A stretch of DNA of 13,696 bases from Balneolaceae bacterium (GCA_007118525.1 SKRK01000110.1:1-13696), one strand, 5' to 3'; counted from the stretch's first letter, positions 1 through 8,441 are shown. Notes: generated from the sequence alone by a model not told the origin. Numbers and translations: made by a program.

Positions 1-977
1 CCAATCAGAACCTGTCCCTTTTTCTTATTCTGGCCAAGCCATGCAAGCGAATCGGGGGTTTTTACCAGTTCAATCGAAAGTTCAGCACTCTCTTTTTTTG
101 TCTTTTGATCGGAACGCCTGGCCGGCTTAAAGTCGGATACGGCGGCAGCTTTAATCACAACATCCGAATCGGCATGTTTTTGGATCAATTCAAAAAGTTC
201 GTCTGCCGAAGTAAATCCTTTACCCTGCAGGCGGTGAGGCACAGGTACTGTAATCGGTCCGTGAAGGAGGGTAACTTCCCCGCCAAGAGACCGGGCTGCC
301 TCGGCCATGGCAATCCCCATCTTTCCCGAGCTGGGGTTGGAGATAAACCGAATGGGGTCGAGAAACTCCCGGGTGGGGCCTGCGGTAACCAATATTTTTT
401 TTCCGGTTAGCGGGCCCTGGATCCGGTGCTCTTTAATAATTTCAGCAGATCTGGAAAGAATGGACTCGGGCTCAGGTAATCGGCCCACTGCTTCAAGGCC
501 ACTGGCAAGATAACCGCTTTCAGGTTCCAAAATATAGAATCCAAGCTCTTTCGCTCTCTTCAGGTTAGCAGTTACAGAGGCGCTTTCATACATCTCGCCA
601 TCCATCGTAGGGCAGATCAGCACCGGGCAGCGCGCCGCAAGTACGGTGGATGTAAGCATGTTGTCGGACTGCCCGTGCACAATTTTGGCTAAGGTATTGG
701 CTGTACAGGGAGCAATTACAAAAAGATCGGCCCATTCGCCCCAATGGATATGCTTGGTCCAGCTGTCGCCCGGATCGTTTTCGTTAAAAACATCGACAGC
801 TACTTCATGACGGCTGAGAGAGGCAAACGTTTCAGAACCAATAAAACGGGTTGCAGAAGGGGTCATTATAACCCGGACAACGGCGCCCGCTTTTTGATAT
901 TCCCGTAAAAGATAGGCTGCTTTATAGGCGGCTATGCCACCGGTAACGCCCAGTAAGATGCGTTTACCGGAGAGCAT
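1..977 (-). CDS. coaBC: Bifunctional phosphopantothenoylcysteine decarboxylase / phosphopantothenate-cysteine ligase (CoaBC, Dfp), 3' end cut off by the window edge
   Basis: This flavoprotein carries out two consecutive steps of coenzyme A synthesis: it joins cysteine to 4'-phosphopantothenate and then decarboxylates the product. I translated the minus strand from the ATG at 977-975 and obtained 325 codons without a stop up to the edge. The N-terminal CoaC domain (about 1-185) shows the flavin-binding start [16 protein letters not shown] (4-19) and the HI..GEWADL motif with the catalytic His at 76. The CoaB domain (from about 190) shows [20 protein letters not shown] (197-216) and [11 protein letters not shown] (276-286). 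The rest of the ligase domain lies outside the window. The decarboxylase substrate-clamp motif reads PTMDGEMY (123-130) instead of the enterobacterial PxMNxxM, and the usual ACG segment reads ASG (158-160). I believe related Bacteroidota proteins share these changes, but cannot verify it here. The gene starts 2 bases after the rpoZ stop, so it is the last visible member of the yicC-gmk-rpoZ operon. Identification is secure. Confidence 0.95.
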   Translation of the reverse strand, partial: MLSGKRILLGVTGGIAAYKAAYLLREYQKAGAVVRVIMTPSATRFIGSETFASLSRHEVAVDVFNENDPGDSWTKHIHWGEWADLFVIAPCTANTLAKIVHGQSDNMLTSTVLAARCPVLICPTMDGEMYESASVTANLKRAKELGFYILEPESGYLASGLEAVGRLPEPESILSRSAEIIKEHRIQGPLTGKKILVTAGPTREFLDPIRFISNPSSGKMGIAMAEAARSLGGEVTLLHGPITVPVPHRLQGKGFTSADELFELIQKHADSDVVIKAAAVSDFKPARRSDQKTKKESAELSIELVKTPDSLAWLGQNKKKGQVLI

Positions 978-979
978 AT

Positions 980-1273
980 CTATTGCTCTTTGGTTGGATA
1001 GCGGTAGGTAATTTTTTCTTCAATCATCTCGGTGACCGATCGCTGAGTTGCATGCGGTAACTTTTCAAAAGCTTTTGAAATTCTCTCTTGCTCCTCATTA
1101 AATGTGAACTCATCTTCATCCTCAAAACCTTCAAAGTATTTCAGTTTTTCATCGAGTTCCATTTTTTCCTGGGCAGCAATTTGCCGGGCACGCTTCGACA
1201 TCACAACAATTTTCTCATACTTATTGCTCGTCTTGTCGCCCAGTTTTTCTAAATCCAATGTTCTTATCGGCAT
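980..1273 (-). CDS. rpoZ: DNA-directed RNA polymerase omega subunit, Bacteroidota type
   Basis: Omega is the small RNA polymerase subunit that wraps the C-terminal tail of beta' and helps core enzyme assembly. The 97-residue product carries the conserved helix region NKYEKIVVMSKRARQI (about 17-32), the hallmark of the RpoZ/RPB6 family. This is followed by a charged, Glu-rich segment (about 35-63) and a C-terminal tail, EEKITYRYP (85-93). Length and charge fit omega proteins of Bacteroidota, which diverge from the enterobacterial protein. The gene lies between gmk (9 bases upstream) and coaBC (2 bases downstream), and gmk-rpoZ-coaBC is a widely conserved order that strengthens the call. The start is the ATG at 1273-1271; no clear Shine-Dalgarno sequence precedes it. 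Confidence 0.9.
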   Translation of the reverse strand: MPIRTLDLEKLGDKTSNKYEKIVVMSKRARQIAAQEKMELDEKLKYFEGFEDEDEFTFNEEQERISKAFEKLPHATQRSVTEMIEEKITYRYPTKEQ

Positions 1274-1282
1274 GGTAATCTT

Positions 1283-1855
1283 TTATGATGTTATAAATGT
1301 TGAAACCTTCTGTTTGATTTTGCTGTAGGCTGTATCCAAATCGTTGTTTACAACAACAGTGTCAAACTGAGAGGCATAAGCCATCTCTTTTTCAGCGCGA
1401 TCGAGCCGGGTTTTCATTGTTTGATCCGATTCGGTTCCGCGCTTCTTTAAACGCTCTTTTAGCACATCGAGTGATGGGGGGGAGATAAAAATAGCTAACG
1501 CTTCGTCGCCATAAATCTCTTTCACATTTTTTGCACCCAATACATCGATGTCTAACAGAATAAAATACCCTTTATTCAGATCATTTTCAACGACAGAACG
1601 CAGCGTACCGTAGAAGGTTCCGTTATAAAACTCTTCCCATTCAAGGAATTCATTATTTTTGATTCGTTCACGAAATTCATCTTTTGAGATGAAATAGTAG
1701 TGAACTCCATCTATCTCACCTTTTCTGGGTTTTCGTGTGGTTGCACTAACCGAAAACCGGATCTCTTCAAAGTCGTTCAGAAGACGCTGGGTCATGGTGG
1801 ATTTACCCCCGCCGCTGGGAGATACAAGGATTAAAATTTTTCCGCGTTTGGGCAT
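1283..1855 (-). CDS. gmk: Guanylate kinase
   Basis: This enzyme phosphorylates GMP to GDP with ATP, an essential cytoplasmic step in guanine nucleotide synthesis and (p)ppGpp supply. The 190-residue product matches the usual length. It has the Walker A loop SPSGGGKST (12-20), the GMP-binding segment SVSATTRKPRKGEIDGVHY (35-53), and the second GMP-contact region FLEWEEFYNGTFYGT (70-84). A core strand LDIDVLGAKNVK (101-112) and the lid region with LKERLKKRGTES (132-143) and RLDRAEKEM (150-158) follow. All key parts are present and nothing looks truncated. The gene starts 13 bases after the yicC stop and ends 9 bases before rpoZ, so it is co-transcribed with both. The ATG at 1855 places the P-loop close to the N-terminus, as expected for the family. 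Confidence 0.97.
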   Translation of the reverse strand: MPKRGKILILVSPSGGGKSTMTQRLLNDFEEIRFSVSATTRKPRKGEIDGVHYYFISKDEFRERIKNNEFLEWEEFYNGTFYGTLRSVVENDLNKGYFILLDIDVLGAKNVKEIYGDEALAIFISPPSLDVLKERLKKRGTESDQTMKTRLDRAEKEMAYASQFDTVVVNNDLDTAYSKIKQKVSTFITS

Positions 1856-1868
1856 ATTACATTGAGAA

Positions 1869-2750
1869 TCATTCTATATTCTGGACCTGTTCGCGAATCT
1901 GTTCCAGCTTCTCCTTGCCGAGAACGATGTGATGCGCAATCTTGGAGTCGCTGGCTTTCGAGCCAATGGTATTCAGTTCTCGATTAATTTCCTGGCACAG
2001 AAAATTGAGCCTTCGGCCAACGGGTTCATCGGCCTCAAGAGCTTCTATGAAAAATTTGAGATGCGACTGCAACCGGATCACCTCTTCATTGATATCCATT
2101 TTATCAACCAAAAGCGCAATTTCCATCTCCATTCTCTCCGGATCAAAAGTGTCTTCAGACACCATTTTTTTGATTCGTGAATGAAGTCTTTCACGAACTT
2201 CAGGTGCGCGCTGCTCAGAGAGTTTAGTTACCGTTTCAAGCATGTCGGATATTCCGTTGATCTGGTGGATCAGGTCTGTTTTAAGTTCAGCTCCCTCTTT
2301 ATCCCTCATCCTGTTCAGATTATCAATTGCTGCCTCAAGGGCTTTCTGTGTACACTCCCAAATGGTTTCAACATCTTTTGGGTCCTCTTTTTTGGACTCA
2401 AATACATTATTGAACTGGAGAATATCTCTCAGCATAATCGGCTCAGTAATTTCGGCCACCTCTTTCAACTGGTTTAGAATATCCTTGTATCCTGCCACGA
2501 TCTCACTGTTTAGTTTGAGATCGGTCTGTTTGGAAGCCGATTTTTCCACATTAACCATCAGCGACACTTTGCCGCGCGATAATCTCTTTTGGATAACCTC
2601 TTTCAAAACAAGCTCTTTGTCGAGAATAGATTGGGGTGTACGCACCGAGATGTCAAGGTATCGGCTATTGAGTGTTTTTATCTCAACGGTTACTGAGAAA
2701 CCATTTGATGAGGATTCACCGCGGCCGAAGCCTGTCATGGAAGTAATCAT
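1869..2750 (-). CDS. yicC: YicC family protein, probable endoribonuclease
   Basis: YicC proteins were long of unknown function; members from E. coli and B. subtilis have since been reported as endoribonucleases acting on RNA including small RNAs. The 293-residue product has the family N-terminus ITSMTGFGRGE (2-12), the segment LNSRYLDI (27-34), a long helical middle region (about 80-195), and the C-terminal DUF1732 signature. The signature includes DINEEVIRLQSHLKFF (219-234) and RRLNFLCQEINRELNTIGSK (246-265). Length and both domains are complete. It is the first gene of the yicC-gmk-rpoZ-coaBC run, an order shared by many bacteria. A Bacteroidota-like promoter lies about 36 bases upstream of the ATG. 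The family call is certain; catalytic activity in this organism is inferred. Confidence 0.93.
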   Translation of the reverse strand: MITSMTGFGRGESSSNGFSVTVEIKTLNSRYLDISVRTPQSILDKELVLKEVIQKRLSRGKVSLMVNVEKSASKQTDLKLNSEIVAGYKDILNQLKEVAEITEPIMLRDILQFNNVFESKKEDPKDVETIWECTQKALEAAIDNLNRMRDKEGAELKTDLIHQINGISDMLETVTKLSEQRAPEVRERLHSRIKKMVSEDTFDPERMEMEIALLVDKMDINEEVIRLQSHLKFFIEALEADEPVGRRLNFLCQEINRELNTIGSKASDSKIAHHIVLGKEKLEQIREQVQNIE

Positions 2751-2785
2751 ACCGAATAAATTATTGATAATGTTAAAATGAGACC

Positions 2786-2819
2786 CAAAGATAGTAAAGC
2801 TAAATATTGAAAAGGCAAA
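2786..2819 (-). promoter_or_regulatory. Candidate Bacteroidota-type promoter for the yicC operon
   Basis: On the minus strand TATCTTTG (2793-2786) matches the TAnnTTTG -7 consensus of Bacteroidota exactly. A TTTG (2819-2816) lies 22 bases upstream as a -33 element, slightly long but inside the range reported for flavobacteria. The expected transcript would start near 2779 and leave a leader of about 30 bases before the yicC ATG at 2750. It lies in the 144-base gap after glmM, where a new promoter is expected. Confidence 0.5.
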
Positions 2820-2894
2820 AGTGAAAAAGCAATCTGTAATTTGTTTTTTCAGACTAAAAAAAGGCCTTGATAGACAAAACCGTTGCTTATTCGA

Positions 2895-4244
2895 TCACGC
2901 TTCAATTACTGAAATAACCTCCCGGGCCAGTTTTTGAGCTTTTTCTGCCGTAGCGGCTTCGCTGTAAACCCGCACGATCGGTTCCGTGTTTGATTTGCGA
3001 AAATGGACCCATCCCTCTTCAAAATCAATTTTTACACCATCGGTGGTATTTGGGTTGTGATCAGCAAACTCTGTTTTCACCTTTTCGAGCAGATCATCAG
3101 CATCCACACCGAGATCTTTCAGCTCAATTTTTTGTTTACTCATTTCGTATTCGGGCAGAGTATCGCGATAGGCCGATGCTTTCAGATTGCGCTCTGCCAG
3201 AAGCTGCAAAATCATTGCTGTGCCAACCAGGGCATCGCGGCCGGGATGCAGGTCGGGATTGATCACTCCGCCATTTCCCTCACCGCTGATTACAGCACCA
3301 TTTTGCTGCATCACCTTTACAACATTGATCTCACCAACTGCTGCCCTGTGGCAGGTTTTGCCGTATTTAGCGGTTATATCATCGGCCGCTCTTGAAGAGG
3401 AGAGGTTGGTTGCCGTATCGCCCGGTTTTTTGCTAAGCATCAGGTCGAATGCTGCCACCTGCGTGTACTCTTCACCGTACAGGCGGCCATTTTCATCGAC
3501 CAGCGCGAGCCGGTCGCCATCAGGGTCAGTTACAACTCCAAGGTCGACATCGTTCTTTTTGATAAAGTCACAAATTTCGGTCAGATGAGCCGGCAGTGGT
3601 TCCGGGTTATGTGGAAAAATTCCGGTAGGTTCACAGTACAGGCGTTTCACGTTCACCCCGAGGGCTTCAAGCAGATTTGGCAGAGCGTAAGATCCGGCTC
3701 CGTTTACCGCATCTACGGCTACAGTGAATTTTTTGCTTCGAATCAACTCCACGTCGACGTAGGGCAGAGCAAGTACGGCTTCAATGTGGCTTTGAATAGA
3801 TTGATCGTCTTCTGATATGGATCCAATCTCATCAAACAATTTGTAGGAAAAGTTGCCTTTTTCGGCAATGGCCAACACCTCACTTCCCTGGTCTGCATCC
3901 AGGAACTCACTTTTGCTATTCAGTAATTTCAGTGCGTTCCACTGTGCAGGATTATGGCTGGCGGTAAGAATAATACCTCCGGCTGCTTTGTGTTTCAGCA
4001 CGCCCATGGCCACAGTTGGCGTAGGAGCGATTCCAACCTTTACAACATCGCAGCCCACACTCTGCAGGGTTGCGCATACGATATCCTCGCAAATCTGACC
4101 GGTAACTCTTGAATCGCGGCCAACCACAACGGTTCCGCCATCCAGCCAGGTGCCGTAGGCGGCAGTATACGTTACCAGGTTTTCAGGGGTAAGATGCGAT
4201 CCGAAAATACCGCGAATACCGGACACGGAGATCATTAATGCCAT
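2895..4244 (-). CDS. glmM: Phosphoglucosamine mutase (alpha-D-phosphohexomutase family)
   Basis: The enzyme interconverts glucosamine-6-phosphate and glucosamine-1-phosphate, feeding UDP-GlcNAc for peptidoglycan and lipopolysaccharide. The 449-residue product has all four phosphohexomutase domains. It shows the N-terminal SVSGIRGIFG (6-15), the phosphoserine loop TASHNPAQWNALK (94-106) with catalytic Ser96, and the Mg2+ loop DPDGDR (240-245). It also has the sugar-binding loop GEGNGG (321-326) and the phosphate-binding loop RKSNTEPIVRVY (416-427). The sugar loop differs from the GEQSGH typical of proteobacterial GlmM; this version is common in Bacteroidota and archaeal homologues, where a phosphomannomutase role is an alternative. 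It lies 104 bases downstream of the adenosyltransferase gene, with no obvious promoter motif in that gap, so it may be read from the same transcript. The ATG at 4244 is used; a second in-frame ATG lies at codon 4. Confidence 0.88.
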   Translation of the reverse strand: MALMISVSGIRGIFGSHLTPENLVTYTAAYGTWLDGGTVVVGRDSRVTGQICEDIVCATLQSVGCDVVKVGIAPTPTVAMGVLKHKAAGGIILTASHNPAQWNALKLLNSKSEFLDADQGSEVLAIAEKGNFSYKLFDEIGSISEDDQSIQSHIEAVLALPYVDVELIRSKKFTVAVDAVNGAGSYALPNLLEALGVNVKRLYCEPTGIFPHNPEPLPAHLTEICDFIKKNDVDLGVVTDPDGDRLALVDENGRLYGEEYTQVAAFDLMLSKKPGDTATNLSSSRAADDITAKYGKTCHRAAVGEINVVKVMQQNGAVISGEGNGGVINPDLHPGRDALVGTAMILQLLAERNLKASAYRDTLPEYEMSKQKIELKDLGVDADDLLEKVKTEFADHNPNTTDGVKIDFEEGWVHFRKSNTEPIVRVYSEAATAEKAQKLAREVISVIEA

Positions 4245-4348
4245 TTGGAGAGGGTTATTGATTTAAATTATGAGTTCGACTGGTATTTAATTGAGGCAGC
4301 TGAAGAGTTCAGGTAATGATAAAAGCTGTGCTGCTGCTTGCTTTGATC

Positions 4349-4894
4349 TCATTTTCGGGATATCCATGGTGTTTCTTCAATTTTTGCTTCGCTGTTTTCA
4401 TAACGTGCCATCACAAAAAGCAAATCAGATAGCCTGTTCAGATAGATAATGCATTCATCGGATATCGGCTCTTCCTGCTTCAGGGTTACGGTTTTTCGTT
4501 CTGCCCTGCGGCAAACCGTTCGTGCCATGTGCAGCGATGCCCCGGCGTGGGTGCCACCCGGAAGGATGAAATTCATAAGGGGCTGAAGTTTCTTATCGAG
4601 CTGGTCGATCCAGTTCTCAAGCTGTTCAATTTCACTATTGCCGATGCGCTCTATCTTTGCTTTTTTGGTTTGCTGCGTAGCCAGGTCGGCACCCAGTATA
4701 AAAAGCTGGTGCTGGATGTCCTGAAGAATCTTTTTTCCCACCTCAGTAAGCGGGTGTGTTAATACTACACCAATTACAGAGTTAAGTTCATCTACGGTGC
4801 CATATGCTTCAATTCGGGCTTCATTCTTCATCACCTTGGTGCCTCCAAAGAGTGATGTCTGCCCTTGGTCGCCTTTCTTTGTGTAAATTTTCAT
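4349..4894 (-). CDS. PduO-type corrinoid (cob(I)alamin) ATP adenosyltransferase
   Basis: This enzyme transfers the adenosyl group of ATP to cob(I)alamin or a corrinoid precursor, giving adenosylcobalamin for enzymes such as methylmalonyl-CoA mutase. The 181-residue product fits the PduO/MMAB family: N-terminal ATP-binding segment YTKKGDQGQTSLFGG (4-18), then EAYGTVDELNSVIG (29-42), and the signature LPGGTHAGASLHMARTVCRR (111-130). The helix YLNRLSDLLFVMAR (151-164) closes the five-helix bundle. The CobA and EutT types have different motifs and are excluded. The gene follows yigZ by 50 bases on the same strand. No B12-dependent enzyme is in the window, so its client is elsewhere. The ATG at 4894 gives the usual very short lead into YTKKGD. 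Confidence 0.93.
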   Translation of the reverse strand: MKIYTKKGDQGQTSLFGGTKVMKNEARIEAYGTVDELNSVIGVVLTHPLTEVGKKILQDIQHQLFILGADLATQQTKKAKIERIGNSEIEQLENWIDQLDKKLQPLMNFILPGGTHAGASLHMARTVCRRAERKTVTLKQEEPISDECIIYLNRLSDLLFVMARYENSEAKIEETPWISRK

Positions 4895-4944
4895 AAGATA
4901 AATTTTTTGATAAGGTAATAAGCTTCGGGATGAGATTCAGCCTA

Positions 4945-5568
4945 TTAATTCATTTGGTTAATGTGATAGGAGTTATCCAGCTTCTCAAACTCATCAAACA
5001 GGTGAGTGTACGACTCCAGTACTTTTTCAAACCTCTTCTGCACATCAGTCGGGCATGCGATGCCAAGCTCTACTTTTTCGAGATACACCGAGTTCTGTTC
5101 AATCAAAGGGAAATCATTTTTTAATTTGTCGATGATTCCCTGATGGGGATAGTCATAGACAATTCGATATCGTGATATAGGGATGATGGATCTCAATTCA
5201 GCAAGTTGAATGCAAAGCCGTGCTGAGTTTCCATATGCCTCAATCAATCCGGATTTCCCCAGTTTGGTTCCACCAAAGTAGCGTACGGAGATTATGATGC
5301 AATTTATCATTTCAGAAGAGCGCAATGAGTTTAGAATAGGCAAGCCGGCTGTGCCTTTGGGTTCGCCGTCATCTTGCTCAAATTCAATCAGTTCATTTGG
5401 GTTTAAACGATATGCATAGCAGTGGTGTGAAGCTGTAGGGTGATTGCTTTTAACAGATTCCAGAACAGTATCGATCTCTTCCTGAGTAGTTGCCGGGTAC
5501 AAATATCCCAGGAATTTTGACCCTTTAACACGATAATCGGAAATATATGGCTTGGTAACTGTTTGCAA
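4945..5568 (-). CDS. YigZ/IMPACT family protein, TTG start
   Basis: Members of the YigZ/IMPACT family share a fold with the ribosome-associated regulator IMPACT; the precise bacterial role is not settled. The 207-residue product contains KGSKFLGYL (15-23), HHCYAYRL (48-55), DDGEPKGTAGLPIL (66-79) and VRYFGGTKLGKSGLIEAYG (95-113). A C-terminal DUF1949-like half (about 135-200) follows. The start codon must be non-ATG. Reading upstream in frame from the TTG at 5568-5566, no ATG, GTG or other TTG appears before an in-frame TGA about 33 bases up, and the TTG gives an N-terminus of family length. Rare start codons and the lack of a Shine-Dalgarno sequence suggest low expression. It is divergent from sdhC and is the first of three same-strand genes (adenosyltransferase, glmM). 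Confidence 0.9.
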   Translation of the reverse strand: MQTVTKPYISDYRVKGSKFLGYLYPATTQEEIDTVLESVKSNHPTASHHCYAYRLNPNELIEFEQDDGEPKGTAGLPILNSLRSSEMINCIIISVRYFGGTKLGKSGLIEAYGNSARLCIQLAELRSIIPISRYRIVYDYPHQGIIDKLKNDFPLIEQNSVYLEKVELGIACPTDVQKRFEKVLESYTHLFDEFEKLDNSYHINQMN

Positions 5569-5775
5569 GAAACGGGGTTTGTTATATTTGATGGCAGGCT
5601 GTCAATTTAGACCTTTTCTGAATAAGGCTGAAGTTAGATTCACGTCGTATCTACCTTGCCTTTTATAGCAAAAGAAGCGACATTTAATGATATATTTGAA
5701 ACTGAAACTATTTGGTTTTTGTTAACTAACCTGATTTGTCTTCTCTGAAAACAATTAATAAATAATATCTACGGA
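5569..5775. promoter_or_regulatory. Divergent intergenic region with candidate sdh promoters
   Basis: This 207-base gap separates yigZ (minus) from sdhC (plus). On the plus strand two exact TAnnTTTG elements occur, both TATATTTG: 5583-5590 and 5691-5698. The first has a TTTG 17 bases upstream (5562-5565). The second has no clear -33 match but would give a leader of about 70 bases before sdhC. I cannot decide between them. No matching element is visible for yigZ on the minus strand, and I see no convincing hairpin. Confidence 0.4.
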
Positions 5776-6480
5776 ATGCCAACACTACTACAAGCAGCTA
5801 CTTCACAGGTTGGGCGCAAAGTATTGACCGGAGCAACCGGTATCTTTCTCGTCTTGTTCATCATTTTTCATCTTGGCGGGAATTTGGCCATTTTTGGGGA
5901 AGCGGATGCGATGAACCGATACTCACTTATTTTACACAATTTTGGCCCGTTACTCTGGATAGCCAGGATTGGATTACTGGTTGTTTTTGTAATTCATGCC
6001 TGGATTGGCATATCGATCTGGTTCAGAAAGCGAACAGCCAGGCCACAGAAATATGAGGTTTACAGCAGTAAAGGCGGTCCCAGCAAGCAGAGCCTGAGTT
6101 CAAGAAGTATGGCGTTTACCGGTGTGGTTCTTTTGATTTTTGTTGTGTTTCACATTAATACGTTCGCCCTCGGCGACACCGGAACCGTAATGATTGACGG
6201 CCAGGAAGCAACAGACATTAAGTCGCTTGTTATTGAAACGTTTCAAAACCCTTTCTACGCCTTCGGTTATGCATTTGTGATGCTTTTGCTGGGTGCCCAC
6301 CTTGGCCATGGTGTTTGGAGTGCATTTATCTCTTTGGGATTGAGCGGTAAAAAAGCGTCAGCTATCCTCTACACAATCGGCGGTATAGCTGCAGTAGTTC
6401 TGGCAATTGGATTCCTGTTTATACCCATCTACATCTTTTTTGGCGGCGGTTGTGAAGCGGCCCTTATCTCCTGCGAATAA
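5776..6480 (+). CDS. sdhC: Succinate dehydrogenase cytochrome b subunit, type B membrane anchor
   Basis: This protein anchors the SdhAB catalytic dimer to the cytoplasmic membrane and passes electrons to quinone, probably menaquinone. The 234-residue product has five hydrophobic helices at about 18-40, 57-82, 112-131, 159-180 and 197-222, the layout of type B anchors (Bacillus and Wolinella), where a single protein replaces SdhC plus SdhD. Candidate axial heme ligands are His32, His74, His126 and His175, one in each of four helices, consistent with two hemes. The tail after the last helix is short and contains two cysteines (226 and 233). It is the first gene of sdhC-sdhA-sdhB, 30 bases ahead of sdhA. 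The ATG at 5776 gives a short cytoplasmic lead before helix 1. Confidence 0.93.
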   Translation: MPTLLQAATSQVGRKVLTGATGIFLVLFIIFHLGGNLAIFGEADAMNRYSLILHNFGPLLWIARIGLLVVFVIHAWIGISIWFRKRTARPQKYEVYSSKGGPSKQSLSSRSMAFTGVVLLIFVVFHINTFALGDTGTVMIDGQEATDIKSLVIETFQNPFYAFGYAFVMLLLGAHLGHGVWSAFISLGLSGKKASAILYTIGGIAAVVLAIGFLFIPIYIFFGGGCEAALISCE

Positions 6481-6510
6481 CCATCTTTCAAATCGTTTAA
6501 GACTAACACT

Positions 6511-8430
6511 ATGAAATTAGATTCAAAAGTACCCTCAGGACCTCTTGAAGAGAAATGGAACCGCCATCTTAAAGATATTAAGCTGGTTTCTCCAAACAAC
6601 AAGCGTAAGCATAAAGTGATCGTTGTTGGCACCGGCCTGGCAGGCGCTTCTGCAGCTGCCAGCCTTTCTGAACTGGGCTATAATGTCCAAACATTCTGTA
6701 TTCAGGACTCAGCTCGCCGGGCACACAGTATTTCTGCACAGGGTGGAATCAATGCTGCAAAAAACTATCAAAATGATGGCGATAGCGTTTGGCGTCTCTT
6801 CTATGATACCATTAAAGGTGGGGATTATCGCAGCCGTGAAGCGAATGTGTATCGTCTGGCCGAAAACTCAAACAATATTATTGATCAGGCGGTAGCACAG
6901 GGAGTTCCATTTGGCCGTGAGTATGGCGGCCTTCTCGACAACCGATCTTTCGGTGGCGCGCAGGTATCCAGAACATTCTATTCGCGCGGACAGACCGGAC
7001 AGCAGCTGTTGCTGGGTGCTTACCAGGCGATGATGAAAGAGGTTCACAACGGAAAAATTGAGAGCTTTACCCGCCACGAGATGCTCGATCTCGTCGTTGT
7101 TGACGGCAAAGCGCGCGGTATTATTACCCGCGATCTGGTGAACGGAACCATTAACAAGTGGGAAGCGGATGCAGTAGTGCTCTGCACCGGCGGTTATGGA
7201 AATGTTTTCTACCTCTCTACCAATGCAAAAAATTCTAACGTGACAGCAGCCTGGCGATGCCACCGCCGTGGTGCTGCATTTGCCAATCCCTGTTTTGTTC
7301 AGATTCACCCAACCTGTATTCCGGTATCCGGCGATTATCAGTCAAAACTGACATTGATGAGTGAAAGCTTGAGGAATGACGGACGAGTGTGGGTACCGCG
7401 TTCTAAAGACGACAGCCGACACCCCAACGAAATTCCCGAGGAGGACCGGTTCTATTATCTTGAAGAGAAGTATCCGAGTTTCGGTAATCTTGTACCGCGT
7501 GATGTTGCCTCCCGAAATGCAAAACTGGTAACCGACGATGGTTTGGGAGTGGGTGATTCAGGCCTCGCAGTCTATCTTGATTTTCGCGATGCCATTAAGC
7601 GCGATGGCGAAGATGCCATCCGTGCCAAGTATGGCAACCTTTTTGATATGTATCAGAATATTACGGATGAAAATCCATATAAACAGCCAATGAGAATTTT
7701 TCCCGCTGTACACTATACGATGGGTGGTCTGTGGGTAGATTATAACCTGATGAGTAATATCCCCGGGCTGTTTGTGGCCGGGGAGGCAAATTTCTCCGAT
7801 CACGGGGCAAACCGCCTTGGAGCAAGTGCATTGATGCAAGGCTTATCTGATGGTTATTTCATAATTCCATATACCATTGGCGATTATATTGCCGGAGAAG
7901 ATCTTAAAGTAGTAGGAACAGGCCACGAAGCTTTTAGTGAAGCAGCTGATAAATCACAAAAACAACTCGACAAATTACTGGCTGTAAAAGGCGATAAAAC
8001 CGTGATTGAATTTCATCGTGAGCTCGGCAAGATTATGTGGGATAAGGTTGGGATATCACGGAGTAAGGAGGGGCTTGAATCAGCTATTAAAGAGATTCGT
8101 GCACTTCGCGAAGAGTTTTGGCAAAATGTTCGTGTACCTGGTGAGGCCAATTACTACAACAAATATTTAGAGTTTGCAGCACGTGTAGCCGATTATTTTG
8201 AGTTGGCTGAGCTGATGGCGCTTGACGCCCTCGACAGAGATGAATCGTGCGGATGCCATCTTCGTGATGAGTTTCAAACGGAAGAGGGTGAAGCCCTTCG
8301 CAACGATGAAAAGTACTCTTTTGTTTCGGCGTGGGAGTTCCTTGGTGTAAACGGCAAACTTGAAACCAAACTCCACAAAGAGGATTTGAACTTTGAATTT
8401 GTGGAATTAAAACAAAGAAGTTACAAATAA
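6511..8430 (+). CDS. sdhA: Succinate dehydrogenase / fumarate reductase flavoprotein subunit
   Basis: This is the catalytic subunit that oxidises succinate to fumarate (or the reverse) at a covalently bound FAD on the cytoplasmic face. In the 639-residue product the dinucleotide-binding motif [14 protein letters not shown] (36-49) is followed by [11 protein letters not shown] (69-79), where His72 is the expected 8-alpha-FAD attachment site. Substrate-site motifs are HPTCIP (266-271), PRDVASR with Arg329-330 region acting as proton donor, [11 protein letters not shown] (401-411) and HGANRLGAS (431-439). Length and sequence fit the type B group found in Bacteroidota, which is larger than the E. 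coli protein. The C-terminal domain carries [10 protein letters not shown]. It sits between the anchor gene and sdhB (11 bases downstream). Direction of physiological reaction cannot be read from sequence; the neighbours do not settle it. Confidence 0.97.
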   Translation: MKLDSKVPSGPLEEKWNRHLKDIKLVSPNNKRKHKVIVVGTGLAGASAAASLSELGYNVQTFCIQDSARRAHSISAQGGINAAKNYQNDGDSVWRLFYDTIKGGDYRSREANVYRLAENSNNIIDQAVAQGVPFGREYGGLLDNRSFGGAQVSRTFYSRGQTGQQLLLGAYQAMMKEVHNGKIESFTRHEMLDLVVVDGKARGIITRDLVNGTINKWEADAVVLCTGGYGNVFYLSTNAKNSNVTAAWRCHRRGAAFANPCFVQIHPTCIPVSGDYQSKLTLMSESLRNDGRVWVPRSKDDSRHPNEIPEEDRFYYLEEKYPSFGNLVPRDVASRNAKLVTDDGLGVGDSGLAVYLDFRDAIKRDGEDAIRAKYGNLFDMYQNITDENPYKQPMRIFPAVHYTMGGLWVDYNLMSNIPGLFVAGEANFSDHGANRLGASALMQGLSDGYFIIPYTIGDYIAGEDLKVVGTGHEAFSEAADKSQKQLDKLLAVKGDKTVIEFHRELGKIMWDKVGISRSKEGLESAIKEIRALREEFWQNVRVPGEANYYNKYLEFAARVADYFELAELMALDALDRDESCGCHLRDEFQTEEGEALRNDEKYSFVSAWEFLGVNGKLETKLHKEDLNFEFVELKQRSYK

Positions 8431-8441
8431 CAGGATTTGAT

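Noticed and set aside
105..513. Two overlapping plus-strand ORFs of 101 and 68 codons
   Set aside because: They lie antisense to the clearly coding coaBC reading frame and their translations have no recognisable domain.
2242..2781. Plus-strand ORF of 179 codons opposite yicC
   Set aside because: Shadow of yicC; Ser/Leu-rich translation, no domain, while yicC has full family motifs.
2850..2875. AAGGCCTT followed by T-run on the minus strand as the glmM terminator
   Set aside because: The palindrome has no loop and cannot form a proper intrinsic terminator hairpin; glmM may end by a factor-dependent route.
5591..5668. Short plus-strand ORF of 25 codons in the sdh leader
   Set aside because: No ribosome binding site, no attenuator-like residue run, and it may lie partly upstream of the real transcript start.
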